Shown: positions 56,983 through 64,000 of the stretch, in pieces
Numbering within the stretch: the first letter of the stretch is position 1
Layout: each line of letters starts with the position of its first letter
Origin: Streptomyces tanashiensis
GTDB lineage: Bacteria; Actinomycetota; Actinomycetes; Streptomycetales; Streptomycetaceae
Assembly (NCBI RefSeq): GCF_014648895.1
Contig: NZ_BMRZ01000013.1
Location: 62,001-126,000 of the forward strand
DNA length: 64,000 nt
Direction: 5' to 3'
Notes under the pieces: generated by a model
The model's input: only the letters and a program-made list of their open reading frames with translations
What the model was told of the DNA's origin: nothing
The model's database searches: none
Program-made: the position numbers and the translations under genes

Positions 56983-57261
56983 ATGGCCATCGAGGTCCGC
57001 ATCCCGACCATCCTCCGCACCTACACCGACGGCGAGAAGGCCGTCGAGGGCAGCGGTGAGACCCTCGCCGCGCTCTTCACCGACCTGGAGACGCGCCACC
57101 CCGGGATCGAGGCCCGCATCGTGGACGGCGGCAAGCTCCGCCGCTTCGTCAACGTCTACCTCAACGACGAGGACGTCCGCTTCCTCGACGGCATCGACAC
57201 CAAGCTCACCGACGGCGACAACGTCACGATCCTGCCGGCCGTCGCCGGCGGCATGGTCTGA
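56983..57261 (+). CDS. cysO: CysO-like ubiquitin-fold sulfur carrier (MoaD/ThiS family) with C-terminal GGMV
   Basis: A 92-aa beta-grasp protein (IEVRIPTILRTYT, FVNVYLNDEDVRFLDGIDTKL, GDNVTILPAVAGG). The diglycine that becomes the thiocarboxylate is at 89-90 but is followed by Met-Val, so two residues must be removed before activation. Mycobacterial CysO ends directly in GG, whereas QbsE of Pseudomonas also needs trimming by a JAMM protease. The cysM start is 5 nt after the stop. AGGAG lies 8 nt before the ATG. Confidence 0.93.
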   Translation: MAIEVRIPTILRTYTDGEKAVEGSGETLAALFTDLETRHPGIEARIVDGGKLRRFVNVYLNDEDVRFLDGIDTKLTDGDNVTILPAVAGGMV

Positions 57262-57266
57262 TCCAC

Positions 57267-58217
57267 ATGCGTTACGACTCCTCGCTGGCCGCGGTCGGCA
57301 ACACGCCGCTGGTCCGCCTCCCCCGGCTCTCGCCCTCGGACGACGTCCGCATCTGGGCGAAGCTGGAGGACCGCAACCCGACCGGCTCGGTCAAGGACCG
57401 CCCCGCGCTCCACATGATCGAGCAGGCGGAGAAGGACGGCCGCCTCACCCCCGGCTGCACCATCCTGGAGCCGACCAGCGGCAACACCGGCATCTCCCTC
57501 GCCATGGCCGCCAAGCTCAAGGGCTACCGCATCGTCTGCGTCATGCCCGAGAACACCAGCGAGGAGCGCCGCCAGCTGCTCGCCATGTGGGGCGCGGAGA
57601 TCATCTCGTCCCCCGCGGCGGGCGGATCGAACACGGCGGTACGCGTCGCCAAGGAGCTCTCCGCCGAGAACCCGTCCTGGGTGATGCTCTACCAGTACGG
57701 CAACCCCGACAACGCCGGCGCGCACTACGCCACCACCGGCCCGGAGATCCTCGCCGACCTCCCCTCCATCACCCACTTCGTGGCCGGCCTCGGCACCACC
57801 GGGACCCTGATGGGCGTCGGCCGCTACCTGCGCGAACACAAGCCCGACGTCAAGATCGTCGCCGCCGAACCGCGCTACGACGACCTCGTCTACGGCCTGC
57901 GCAACCTCGACGAGGGCTTCGTCCCCGAGCTGTACGACGCCTCCGTCCTCACCACCCGCTTCTCGGTCGGCTCCGCCGACGCGGTCACCCGCACCCGCGA
58001 ACTCCTCCAGCAGGAGGGCATCTTCGCGGGCGTCTCCACCGGCGCGGCCCTGCACGCGGCCATCGGCGTCGGCAACAAGGCGGTCAAGGCGGGCGAGTCC
58101 GCCGACATCGCCTTCGTCGTCGCCGACGGCGGCTGGAAGTACCTCTCGACCGGCCTCTACACGGCCAAGACGACCGAGGAAGCGATCGAAGCGGTCCAGG
58201 GCCAGCTCTGGGCGTAG
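57267..58217 (+). CDS. cysM: CysM-type cysteine synthase (sulfur carrier dependent)
   Basis: A 316-aa PLP enzyme of the cysteine synthase family. The PLP lysine is K43 in NPTGSVKDRPA; the substrate loop is EPTSGNTGIS and the phosphate loop GLGTTGTLMG. Position right behind cysO and an extended C-terminus (YLSTGLYTAKTTEEAIEAVQGQLWA) match mycobacterial CysM, which uses O-phosphoserine and CysO thiocarboxylate to make CysO-cysteine. Use of O-phosphoserine is inferred. Confidence 0.93.
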   Translation: MRYDSSLAAVGNTPLVRLPRLSPSDDVRIWAKLEDRNPTGSVKDRPALHMIEQAEKDGRLTPGCTILEPTSGNTGISLAMAAKLKGYRIVCVMPENTSEERRQLLAMWGAEIISSPAAGGSNTAVRVAKELSAENPSWVMLYQYGNPDNAGAHYATTGPEILADLPSITHFVAGLGTTGTLMGVGRYLREHKPDVKIVAAEPRYDDLVYGLRNLDEGFVPELYDASVLTTRFSVGSADAVTRTRELLQQEGIFAGVSTGAALHAAIGVGNKAVKAGESADIAFVVADGGWKYLSTGLYTAKTTEEAIEAVQGQLWA

Positions 58218-58260
58218 GGCCTCATTGTCGGCCTACGTTCCGCTAGGGCGTGGGGGTCCC

Positions 58261-58281
58261 CCCCCGGACGAAGTCCGGGGG
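58261..58281 (+). terminator. Terminator after cysM
   Basis: 9-bp stem CCCCCGGAC / GTCCGGGGG with a GAA loop, 43 nt after the stop; it directly abuts the interspersed repeat copy at 58283. Confidence 0.7.
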
Positions 58282-58282
58282 A

Positions 58283-58304
58283 GGGTGGGCACAACGGAAC
58301 GGCG
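58283..58304 (+). repeat. Interspersed 22-bp repeat, copy 2
   Basis: GGGTGGGCACAACGG followed by AACGGCG, identical but for one base to the minus-strand copy at 31421-31442. It lies next to a GC-rich hairpin after a gene end. Confidence 0.6.
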
Positions 58305-58359
58305 CGCACAGCCGCGCCCAGGCTCTCGCGCCTGAACCCGCACCCGCCGCCCCGCACCG

Positions 58360-58863
58360 CTACCGCGCGAGGTGGCGGACCTGGTCCCACAGGACCGGGT
58401 CCGCCTCTCCCACTCTCCGCCGGAAGTCCTCCACCGGCACCTCCCGCAGCTCGTCCGTCTCCAGGAAGCTCGGCCGCCCCTGCGCGTCGCCCACCGCCCC
58501 CGGCGGCAGCGCGATCACCCCGGGCCGCTCGTCGTGGTACTTGCTGGTGATCTTGGCGACGAGCGCGCTGTCCCCCCGTACGACGAGCACCAGACAGGGC
58601 CGGTCCTTCGACCCGGGCCCGTCCTCGAAGGGCACGTCGGCCCACCAGATCTCGGCCGCCCGCGGCGCCCGGCCCGGCCGCGCGGGAGCCTGCCGCGGCC
58701 CGGCGGGACCTCGTGCCGGCCGCGTCGGCCGCGCCGGCGGCCGGGTCCGCCCCGCCGGCCTCCCCGCAGGGCGCCGCGAGGACCGCTTCCGCCCGTCGGC
58801 GATCACCACCACCAGCGCGATCACCACGACCGCGACCAGCGCGGGCCACCACGACGTGTCCAT
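58360..58863 (-). CDS. Membrane-anchored PemK/MazF-like protein
   Basis: A 167-aa protein. Residues 5-22 are a transmembrane segment (WWPALVAVVVIALVVVIA), followed by an Arg/Pro-rich linker to about 65. Residues 68-167 resemble the PemK/MazF beta-barrel: EIWWADVPFEDGPGSKDRPCLVLVV, VAKITSKYHD, FLETDELREVPVEDF and a final helix. A canonical MazF would be the soluble barrel alone, next to an antitoxin. No antitoxin gene is present here, and the anchor places the barrel at the inner membrane face or outside, so a classical TA role is doubtful. Confidence 0.8.
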   Translation of the reverse strand: MDTSWWPALVAVVVIALVVVIADGRKRSSRRPAGRPAGRTRPPARPTRPARGPAGPRQAPARPGRAPRAAEIWWADVPFEDGPGSKDRPCLVLVVRGDSALVAKITSKYHDERPGVIALPPGAVGDAQGRPSFLETDELREVPVEDFRRRVGEADPVLWDQVRHLAR

Positions 58864-59066
58864 ACCTCAAGAAGGTACCGGGGCGCGCCCCACCCCGCCG
58901 CCGCGCCCCGCCATCCATCCGAACCGGTGACAGAGCCCGTGAGTTCGCCCACAACGGGCCACCACGAAGGAGCGGCGGGCCCGCGTGCGCCTTACGCTCG
59001 ACAGACCGCACAGCCTCCCCCTCCCTCAGCGCGCTTTCCGCACCCGTCCACGGAGGTTCACGCTCC

Positions 59067-59819
59067 ATGAAGCTCACCGTCGTCGGCTGCTCCGGGTCGT
59101 TCCCGTCCGCGGACTCGGCCTGTTCGAGCTACCTCGTCGAGGCCGACGGCTTCCGGCTGCTCCTCGACATGGGCAACGGCGCCCTGGGCGAGCTGCAGCG
59201 ACACATCGGTCTGTACGACCTCGACGCGATCTTCCTCAGCCATCTGCACGCGGACCACTGCATCGACATGTGCGGGTACTTCGTCGCCCGCTACTACCGG
59301 CACGAGGGCGGGCGCTGCGACGCGATCCCGGTCTACGCCCCGGAGGGTGCCGAGCAGCGGCTGACCACGGCGTACGCCGACACGCCCTCGCCCACGTCGA
59401 TGAGCGAGGTCTTCGACTTCCGCACGCTGGCGTCCGGCAGCTTCGAGATCGGCCCGTTCTCCGTCCGTACGGAGAAGGTGTGCCACCCCGTCGAGGCGTA
59501 CGGCATCCGGGTCGAGCACGGCGGCCGTTCGCTGACGTACTCCGGGGACACCGGGGTCTGCGACGCGCTGCACGACCTCGCCGACGGCACCGACCTCTTC
59601 CTCTGCGAGGCCTCCTTCACCCACGGCAAGGAGGACGTCCCGGACCTCCACCTCAACGGCCGGGAGGCCGGTGCCCAGGCGACCCGGGCGGGGGTGGGCC
59701 GCCTGGTGCTCACCCACATCCCGCCGTGGACGGACGGCGAGCGGAACCTGACGGACGCGCGCGAGGTGTACAAGGGCCCGTCGGAGCTGGCGCGGCCGGG
59801 CGCGGTCTACGAAGTCTGA
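59067..59819 (+). CDS. MBL-fold metallo-hydrolase
   Basis: A 250-aa metallo-beta-lactamase-fold protein. The HLHADHC motif (about 71-77), a later KVCHPVEAYG histidine, YSGDTG aspartate (about 157-162) and the terminal THIPPW give a full two-metal site. The sequence resembles RNase Z/ElaC-like and phosphodiesterase-like MBL proteins, but the flexible arm of RNase Z is missing. Genes of this type commonly precede rph in actinobacteria, which suggests an RNA or nucleotide link. GGAGG lies 10 nt before the ATG. Confidence 0.87.
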   Translation: MKLTVVGCSGSFPSADSACSSYLVEADGFRLLLDMGNGALGELQRHIGLYDLDAIFLSHLHADHCIDMCGYFVARYYRHEGGRCDAIPVYAPEGAEQRLTTAYADTPSPTSMSEVFDFRTLASGSFEIGPFSVRTEKVCHPVEAYGIRVEHGGRSLTYSGDTGVCDALHDLADGTDLFLCEASFTHGKEDVPDLHLNGREAGAQATRAGVGRLVLTHIPPWTDGERNLTDAREVYKGPSELARPGAVYEV

Positions 59820-59826
59820 GCACACG

Positions 59827-59864
59827 GGAAGGCCCCCGGAACCTGAGGGTTCCGGGGGCCTTCC
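59827..59864. terminator. Bidirectional terminator between the MBL gene and nagE2
   Basis: Perfect 17-bp stem GGAAGGCCCCCGGAACC and its complement with a TGAG loop, lying between convergent genes 7 nt and 16 nt away. Confidence 0.9.
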
Positions 59865-59879
59865 GCGTACGGGCGAGGG

Positions 59880-61145
59880 TCACGCCTTGGTGAGGTCCTC
59901 GATCTCCTCCTCGGGCTCGCGGCCCGGGGTGGGGAGGTTGAACTTGGTGATCGCGAAGCGGAAGACCACGTAGTAGATCGCCGCGAAGACGAGACCGATC
60001 GGGATGATCAGCCACGGCTTGGTCGCGAGGTTCCAGTTGAGCAGGTAGTCGATGCCGCCGGCGGAGAAGGTGAAGCCCGCGTGGACTCCGAAGGCCCAGG
60101 TGACGGCCATCGAGACGGCGGTCAGGACCGCGTGGATCGCGTACAGGACCGGCGCGATGAACATGAACGTGAACTCGATCGGCTCGGTGATACCGGTGAC
60201 GAAGGAGGTCAGCGCGAGCGACACCATCATGCCCATGACGGCCTTGCGGCGCTCGGGGCGGGCGGCGTGCGCGATGGCGATGGCGGCGGCCGGGAGGCCG
60301 AACATCATGATCGGGAAGAAGCCCGACATGAAGATTCCGGCGCTCGGGTCACCGGCGAAGAAGCGGTTGAGGTCACCGTGGACGACCTCGCCGGCGGCGT
60401 TGGTGAAGTCGCCGATCTGGAACCAGGAGACGGTGTTCACGAACTGGTGCATGCCGACCGGGATCAGCGCGCGGTTGATGAGACCGAAGAGGCCGGCGCC
60501 ACCGGCGCCGAGGCCGGTCATCCACTCGCCGAAGCTGGAGATGCCCTCACCGATCGGCTCCCAGACCAGGCCGAAGACGACGCCGACGGCGGTGCCGACG
60601 AAGGCCATGATGATCGGGACGAGACGGCGGCCGTTGAAGAAGCCGAGCCAGTCCACCAGCTTGGTGCGGTGGAACCTCTGCCACAGGACGGCGGAGAGCA
60701 GACCCATCAGGATGCCGCCGAGGACACCCGGGTTGTTGTACGTCGCGGCGACGTCGACACCCTTGTTGGCGGTCGTGTTGACGACGGCCTCGGTGATGGG
60801 GAAGGCCTTCAGCACGTTGCTGTAGACCAGGAAGCCGACGAGCGCGGCCAGGGCGGTGGAGCCGTCCGCCTTCTTGGCGAAGCCGATGGCGACACCGATG
60901 CAGAAGAGCAGGGGCAGGTTGTCGAAGACCGCGCCGCCGGCCGTGGCGAACACGGAGGCGACCTTGTCCCAACCGAGTCCGTCCTTGCCGAAGACGTCGG
61001 GCTGGCCGAGACGGAGCAAGATACCCGCGGCCGGCAGAACGGCGATCGGCAGCTGCAGGCTGCGACCGACCTTCTGCAGGCCCTGGAACAGGCCGGATCC
61101 GCGCTTCTTCGCGGGAGCGGCGGCCTGGGCGGTGGCCGTACTCAT
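59880..61145 (-). CDS. nagE2: PTS N-acetylglucosamine transporter EIIC
   Basis: A 421-aa membrane permease of the glucose/GlcNAc PTS family with about ten helices. Typical segments are GLFQGLQKVGRSLQLPIAVLPAAG, GITEPIEFTFMFIAPVLY and INRALIPVGMHQFVN. It has no fused IIA or IIB, so it uses NagF (IIB) and a separate IIA. GGAGGAAG precedes the ATG at 61145; the frame is open further upstream over the operator. DasR-type sites lie 70-120 nt upstream. The symbol follows from memory of the gene order in S. coelicolor. Confidence 0.93.
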   Translation of the reverse strand: MSTATAQAAAPAKKRGSGLFQGLQKVGRSLQLPIAVLPAAGILLRLGQPDVFGKDGLGWDKVASVFATAGGAVFDNLPLLFCIGVAIGFAKKADGSTALAALVGFLVYSNVLKAFPITEAVVNTTANKGVDVAATYNNPGVLGGILMGLLSAVLWQRFHRTKLVDWLGFFNGRRLVPIIMAFVGTAVGVVFGLVWEPIGEGISSFGEWMTGLGAGGAGLFGLINRALIPVGMHQFVNTVSWFQIGDFTNAAGEVVHGDLNRFFAGDPSAGIFMSGFFPIMMFGLPAAAIAIAHAARPERRKAVMGMMVSLALTSFVTGITEPIEFTFMFIAPVLYAIHAVLTAVSMAVTWAFGVHAGFTFSAGGIDYLLNWNLATKPWLIIPIGLVFAAIYYVVFRFAITKFNLPTPGREPEEEIEDLTKA

Positions 61146-61217
61146 CAACTTCCTCCAGTAAGGCAAGGCGCCGCCAGGGACAGTGAACACGGGGGGAGGC
61201 GACGTCTCGTGGAACGC

Positions 61218-61264
61218 GGTGGTCTGGACCGCGTGGTCTACACCAATGAGTGGTGTAGACCAGT
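61218..61264. promoter_or_regulatory. Cluster of DasR-type operators upstream of nagE2
   Basis: TGGTCTACACCA (61234-61245) and AGTGGTGTAGACCAGT (61249-61264) match the dre consensus ACTGGTCTAGACCACT, and the two cores are inverted copies of each other 17 bp apart. A weaker third site, TGGTCTGGACC, lies within 61218-61233. DasR is a GntR-family repressor released by glucosamine-6-phosphate. Confidence 0.82.
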
Positions 61265-61336
61265 TGTAGCACGTGAGACTTAGATAAGGAACCTGCGAAT
61301 TCTGTGCGCTCAGCCATAGCTGGAAATGCACGACAT

Positions 61337-61368
61337 AAGGCCCCCGGACGGTCAGGTCCGGGGGCCTT
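61337..61368 (-). terminator. Terminator after nagE1
   Basis: 13-bp stem AAGGCCCCCGGAC / GTCCGGGGGCCTT with a 6-nt loop, 66 nt beyond the nagE1 stop and upstream of the nagE2 operators. Confidence 0.82.
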
Positions 61369-61433
61369 CGACGGGCCTTACGAGGGGGGGCGAAAGCCCC
61401 GAAACGGTCACCCTTCGCCGGGTGACCGGAGGG

Positions 61434-62741
61434 CTACTTGACGTTGTCGCGCTCGATCTCCGCCTCGACGTCGTCCGGCTCGCGGCCGGGGGTCGGGAGG
61501 TTGAACTTGGTGATCGCGAATCTGAAGATCGCGTAGTAGACGATCGCGAACCCCAGGCCGATCGGGATGATCAGCCACGGCTTCGTCGCCAGGCCCCAGT
61601 TGATCACGTAGTCGATCAGTCCGGCCGAGAAGCTGAAGCCGTCCTTCACACCGAGCGCCCAGGTCAGGGCCATCGAGACACCGGTCAGGACGGCGTGGAT
61701 CGCGTACAGCACCGGCGCGATGAAGAGGAACGAGTACTCGATCGGCTCGGTGATACCGGTGACGAACGAGGTCAGGGCGACCGAGAGCATCATGCCGCTG
61801 ACCGCCTTGCGGCGGTGCGGCTTCGCCGTGTGGGCGATCGCGAGCGCCGCCGCGGGCAGCGCGAACATCATGATCGGGAAGAAGCCGGTGGTGAACTGGC
61901 CGGCGTTCGGGTCGCCCGCGAGGAACATGGGGATGTCACCGTGCACCACCGTGCCGTCCGGCTTCGTGAACGTGCCGAACTGGAACCAGATGGGCACGTT
62001 CAGGAACTGGTGCAGGCCGATGACGAGCAGCGCCCGGTTCGCGACGCCGAAGATGCCCGAACCCCAGGAGCCGAGCCCGACCAGCCAGTCGCTGAAGTTC
62101 TCCAGGCCGTCGCCGATCGGCGGCCAGACCCACAGGCACAGCGAGGCGAAGGCGATCGCCACGAAGGTCATGATGATCGGCACGAGCCGGCGGCCGTTGA
62201 AGAAGCCCAGCCAGTCGACCAGCTGCTTCCGGTGGTACCGCTGCCAGAACCAGGCCGCCAGCAGGCCCACGACGATGCCGCCGAAGACCCCGGGGTTCTG
62301 GTACGTGTACCCGCTGAACGCCTGCTCGGGGGAGATGCAGCCGCCCTGGACGTCCACCGTGCCCTTCGGGCAGGTCTCGGGGAACTGGCGCAGCACGTTG
62401 TAGTAGACGAGGAAGCCGACCACCGCGGCGAGCGCCGTCGAGCCGTCCGCCTTCTTCGCCATGCCGATGGCGACGCCGATGCAGAAGAGAAGGGGGAGGC
62501 CGAGGTTTCCGTCGAGCAGCGCGCCGCCCGCGCCCGCCATCACCTTCGCGACGTTGTCCCAGCCCAGACCGTCGGCGCCGAAGACGTCCGGCTGCCCGAG
62601 CCGGTTGATGATGCCGGCGGCCGGAAGGACGGCGATGGGGAGCTGGAGGCTGCGGCCCATCTTCTGGAGCCCCTGGAAGAGCCCACCCCAGGACAGGGGC
62701 TTCTTCGGTCTGGGTGCGGCCGCGGCGCTGTCGGTGGTCAT
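61434..62741 (-). CDS. nagE1: PTS N-acetylglucosamine EIIC, second copy
   Basis: A 435-aa paralog of the downstream EIIC, with the same GLFQGLQKMGRSLQLPIAVLPAAG start and GITEPIEYSFLFIAPVLY and FNLPTPGREPDD end. The ATG at 62741 is chosen for its GGGAGGA ribosome site; an ATG at 62765 is an alternative. An extra segment around 110-140 (PETCPKGTVDVQGGCISPEQAF) with two cysteines, probably extracytoplasmic, distinguishes it. Divergent from nagF over a dre site. In S. coelicolor this copy contributes little to GlcNAc uptake, from memory. Confidence 0.92.
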   Translation of the reverse strand: MTTDSAAAAPRPKKPLSWGGLFQGLQKMGRSLQLPIAVLPAAGIINRLGQPDVFGADGLGWDNVAKVMAGAGGALLDGNLGLPLLFCIGVAIGMAKKADGSTALAAVVGFLVYYNVLRQFPETCPKGTVDVQGGCISPEQAFSGYTYQNPGVFGGIVVGLLAAWFWQRYHRKQLVDWLGFFNGRRLVPIIMTFVAIAFASLCLWVWPPIGDGLENFSDWLVGLGSWGSGIFGVANRALLVIGLHQFLNVPIWFQFGTFTKPDGTVVHGDIPMFLAGDPNAGQFTTGFFPIMMFALPAAALAIAHTAKPHRRKAVSGMMLSVALTSFVTGITEPIEYSFLFIAPVLYAIHAVLTGVSMALTWALGVKDGFSFSAGLIDYVINWGLATKPWLIIPIGLGFAIVYYAIFRFAITKFNLPTPGREPDDVEAEIERDNVK

Positions 62742-62788
62742 CGGCGTCCTCCCTGCCCGGAACATGCCGGGTCCGCATCTCGTTGCAC

Positions 62789-62804
62789 ACTGGTGTAGAC
62801 CAGT
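62789..62804. promoter_or_regulatory. DasR-type operator between nagE1 and nagF
   Basis: ACTGGTGTAGACCAGT is a near-perfect palindrome matching the 16-bp dre consensus at 14 of 16 positions. Located 48 nt before the nagE1 ATG and 151 nt before nagF, so it can repress both. Confidence 0.88.
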
Positions 62805-62954
62805 TGCGATAGGCTCCGGGAGCCCGCAGAGGACAGGCCGCCGGTGATCGTCATCATTCGGCAGAACGGCTGCACTCGCTCGCGAAGTTGAGCCAACCGT
62901 GGGTTACCGTGACAAAGCGGACCGTCGGTGCGCAGAACGGACAGGGAGAAACAC

Positions 62955-63188
62955 ATGGCCAGCAAGGCTGAGAAGATCGTCGCCGGCCTCGGCGGCATCG
63001 ACAACATCGAAGAGGTCGAGGGCTGCATCACCCGCCTGCGCACCGAGGTCATCGACGCCGGCAAGGTCGACGAGGCCGCTCTCAAGGCCGCCGGCGCCCA
63101 CGGCGTCGTCAAGATGGGCACCGCCATCCAGGTCGTCATCGGCACCGACGCCGACCCGATCGCCGCGGAGATCGAAGACATGATGTGA
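62955..63188 (+). CDS. nagF: PTS GlcNAc EIIB component
   Basis: A 77-aa cytoplasmic phosphocarrier. The phosphorylated cysteine is C24 in VEGCITRLRTEV; the VVKMGTAIQVVIG segment is typical of GlcNAc/glucose IIB. The ATG at 62955 follows AGGGAGAA; the frame also opens 9 codons earlier without a good ribosome site. It passes phosphate from IIA to sugar bound by the EIIC proteins encoded divergently. Followed by a strong terminator. Confidence 0.95.
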   Translation: MASKAEKIVAGLGGIDNIEEVEGCITRLRTEVIDAGKVDEAALKAAGAHGVVKMGTAIQVVIGTDADPIAAEIEDMM

Positions 63189-63214
63189 GCGTGACCACCC
63201 CGCTCGCATCCTGA

Positions 63215-63248
63215 GGAGGGCCCGTTCCGGCAGGGGAACGGGCCCTCC
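63215..63248 (+). terminator. Terminator after nagF
   Basis: Perfect 14-bp stem GGAGGGCCCGTTCC / GGAACGGGCCCTCC with a 6-nt loop, 27 nt after the stop and 25 nt before rph. Confidence 0.88.
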
Positions 63249-63272
63249 GCCATGTCCGGCTAGGCTCGACCC

Positions 63273-64000
<728 letters not shown>

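Overview
The window is typical Streptomyces chromosome. It has very high GC, third-codon-position G/C, many GTG/TTG starts, and lineage-specific genes: an SsgA-like sporulation protein, the N-acetylglucosamine (GlcNAc) PTS genes with DasR-type operators, PQQ-propeller Ser/Thr kinases and a putative cysteine leader peptide. From memory, the gene order matches the S. coelicolor rph/nagF/nagE1/nagE2 to hppD to sugar-ABC/GH20 region read backwards. I could not check this by search. I saw no insertion sequence, prophage or CRISPR array.

Layout. 1-4.6 kb: a carbohydrate ABC importer (binding protein cut by the window edge, two permeases) ending in a cytoplasmic GH20 beta-N-acetylhexosaminidase. 4.8-9.5 kb: a three-subunit xanthine-dehydrogenase-like operon whose large subunit has lost hallmark molybdenum-site residues. 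9.6-25.4 kb: the most unusual block, a type VII secretion (ESX)-associated island without the secretion ATPase or membrane core. It has a helical small protein, a WXG/PPE-like protein with a YxxxD tail, a mycosin protease, and two paralogous three-gene cassettes (about 140-aa WXG-like protein, about 772-aa protein, cysteine-rich lipoprotein). The cassettes flank an operon of a pseudokinase and two Ser/Thr kinases with extracytoplasmic PQQ-like propellers. 25.4-31.2 kb: a small membrane protein, tRNA-Cys, an MFS pump, an RHH/Doc toxin-antitoxin pair, a DEAD-like helicase and an IclR regulator. 31.5-36.7 kb: a DUF5937-like HTH protein, a Tat-exported hydrolase, a Lon-like secreted protease, and an ArsR/small protein/MFS operon headed by a striking 14-bp-periodic operator. 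36.8-41.5 kb: Lrp regulator, hppD (tyrosine catabolism), a TPR protein and a GlcD-like oxidase. 41.5-48.3 kb: ssgG-like gene, two RDD membrane proteins with low-complexity N-termini, an M6 metalloprotease and small genes.

48.4-53.7 kb: NAD salvage (pncA, pncB), clpS with its DUF2017 partner, an amino-acid permease with a structured leader, and a JAMM (Mec-like) peptidase. 53.7-58.2 kb: a cobalamin riboswitch with a btuFCD-like transporter, then a short, probably leaderless Cys-containing leader peptide, CysO-like sulfur carrier and CysM. The JAMM peptidase, CysO and CysM together form the protein-thiocarboxylate cysteine pathway, here interrupted by the B12 operon. 58.3-64 kb: a membrane-anchored PemK/MazF-like protein, an MBL-fold hydrolase, the GlcNAc PTS (nagE2, nagE1, divergent nagF) with DasR sites, and the start of rph (RNase PH), which runs off the right edge.

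Amino-sugar uptake thus appears at both ends of the window (ABC plus GH20, and PTS). Intergenic hairpins are abundant and mostly look like intrinsic terminators of the GC-rich, U-poor kind found in Streptomyces.
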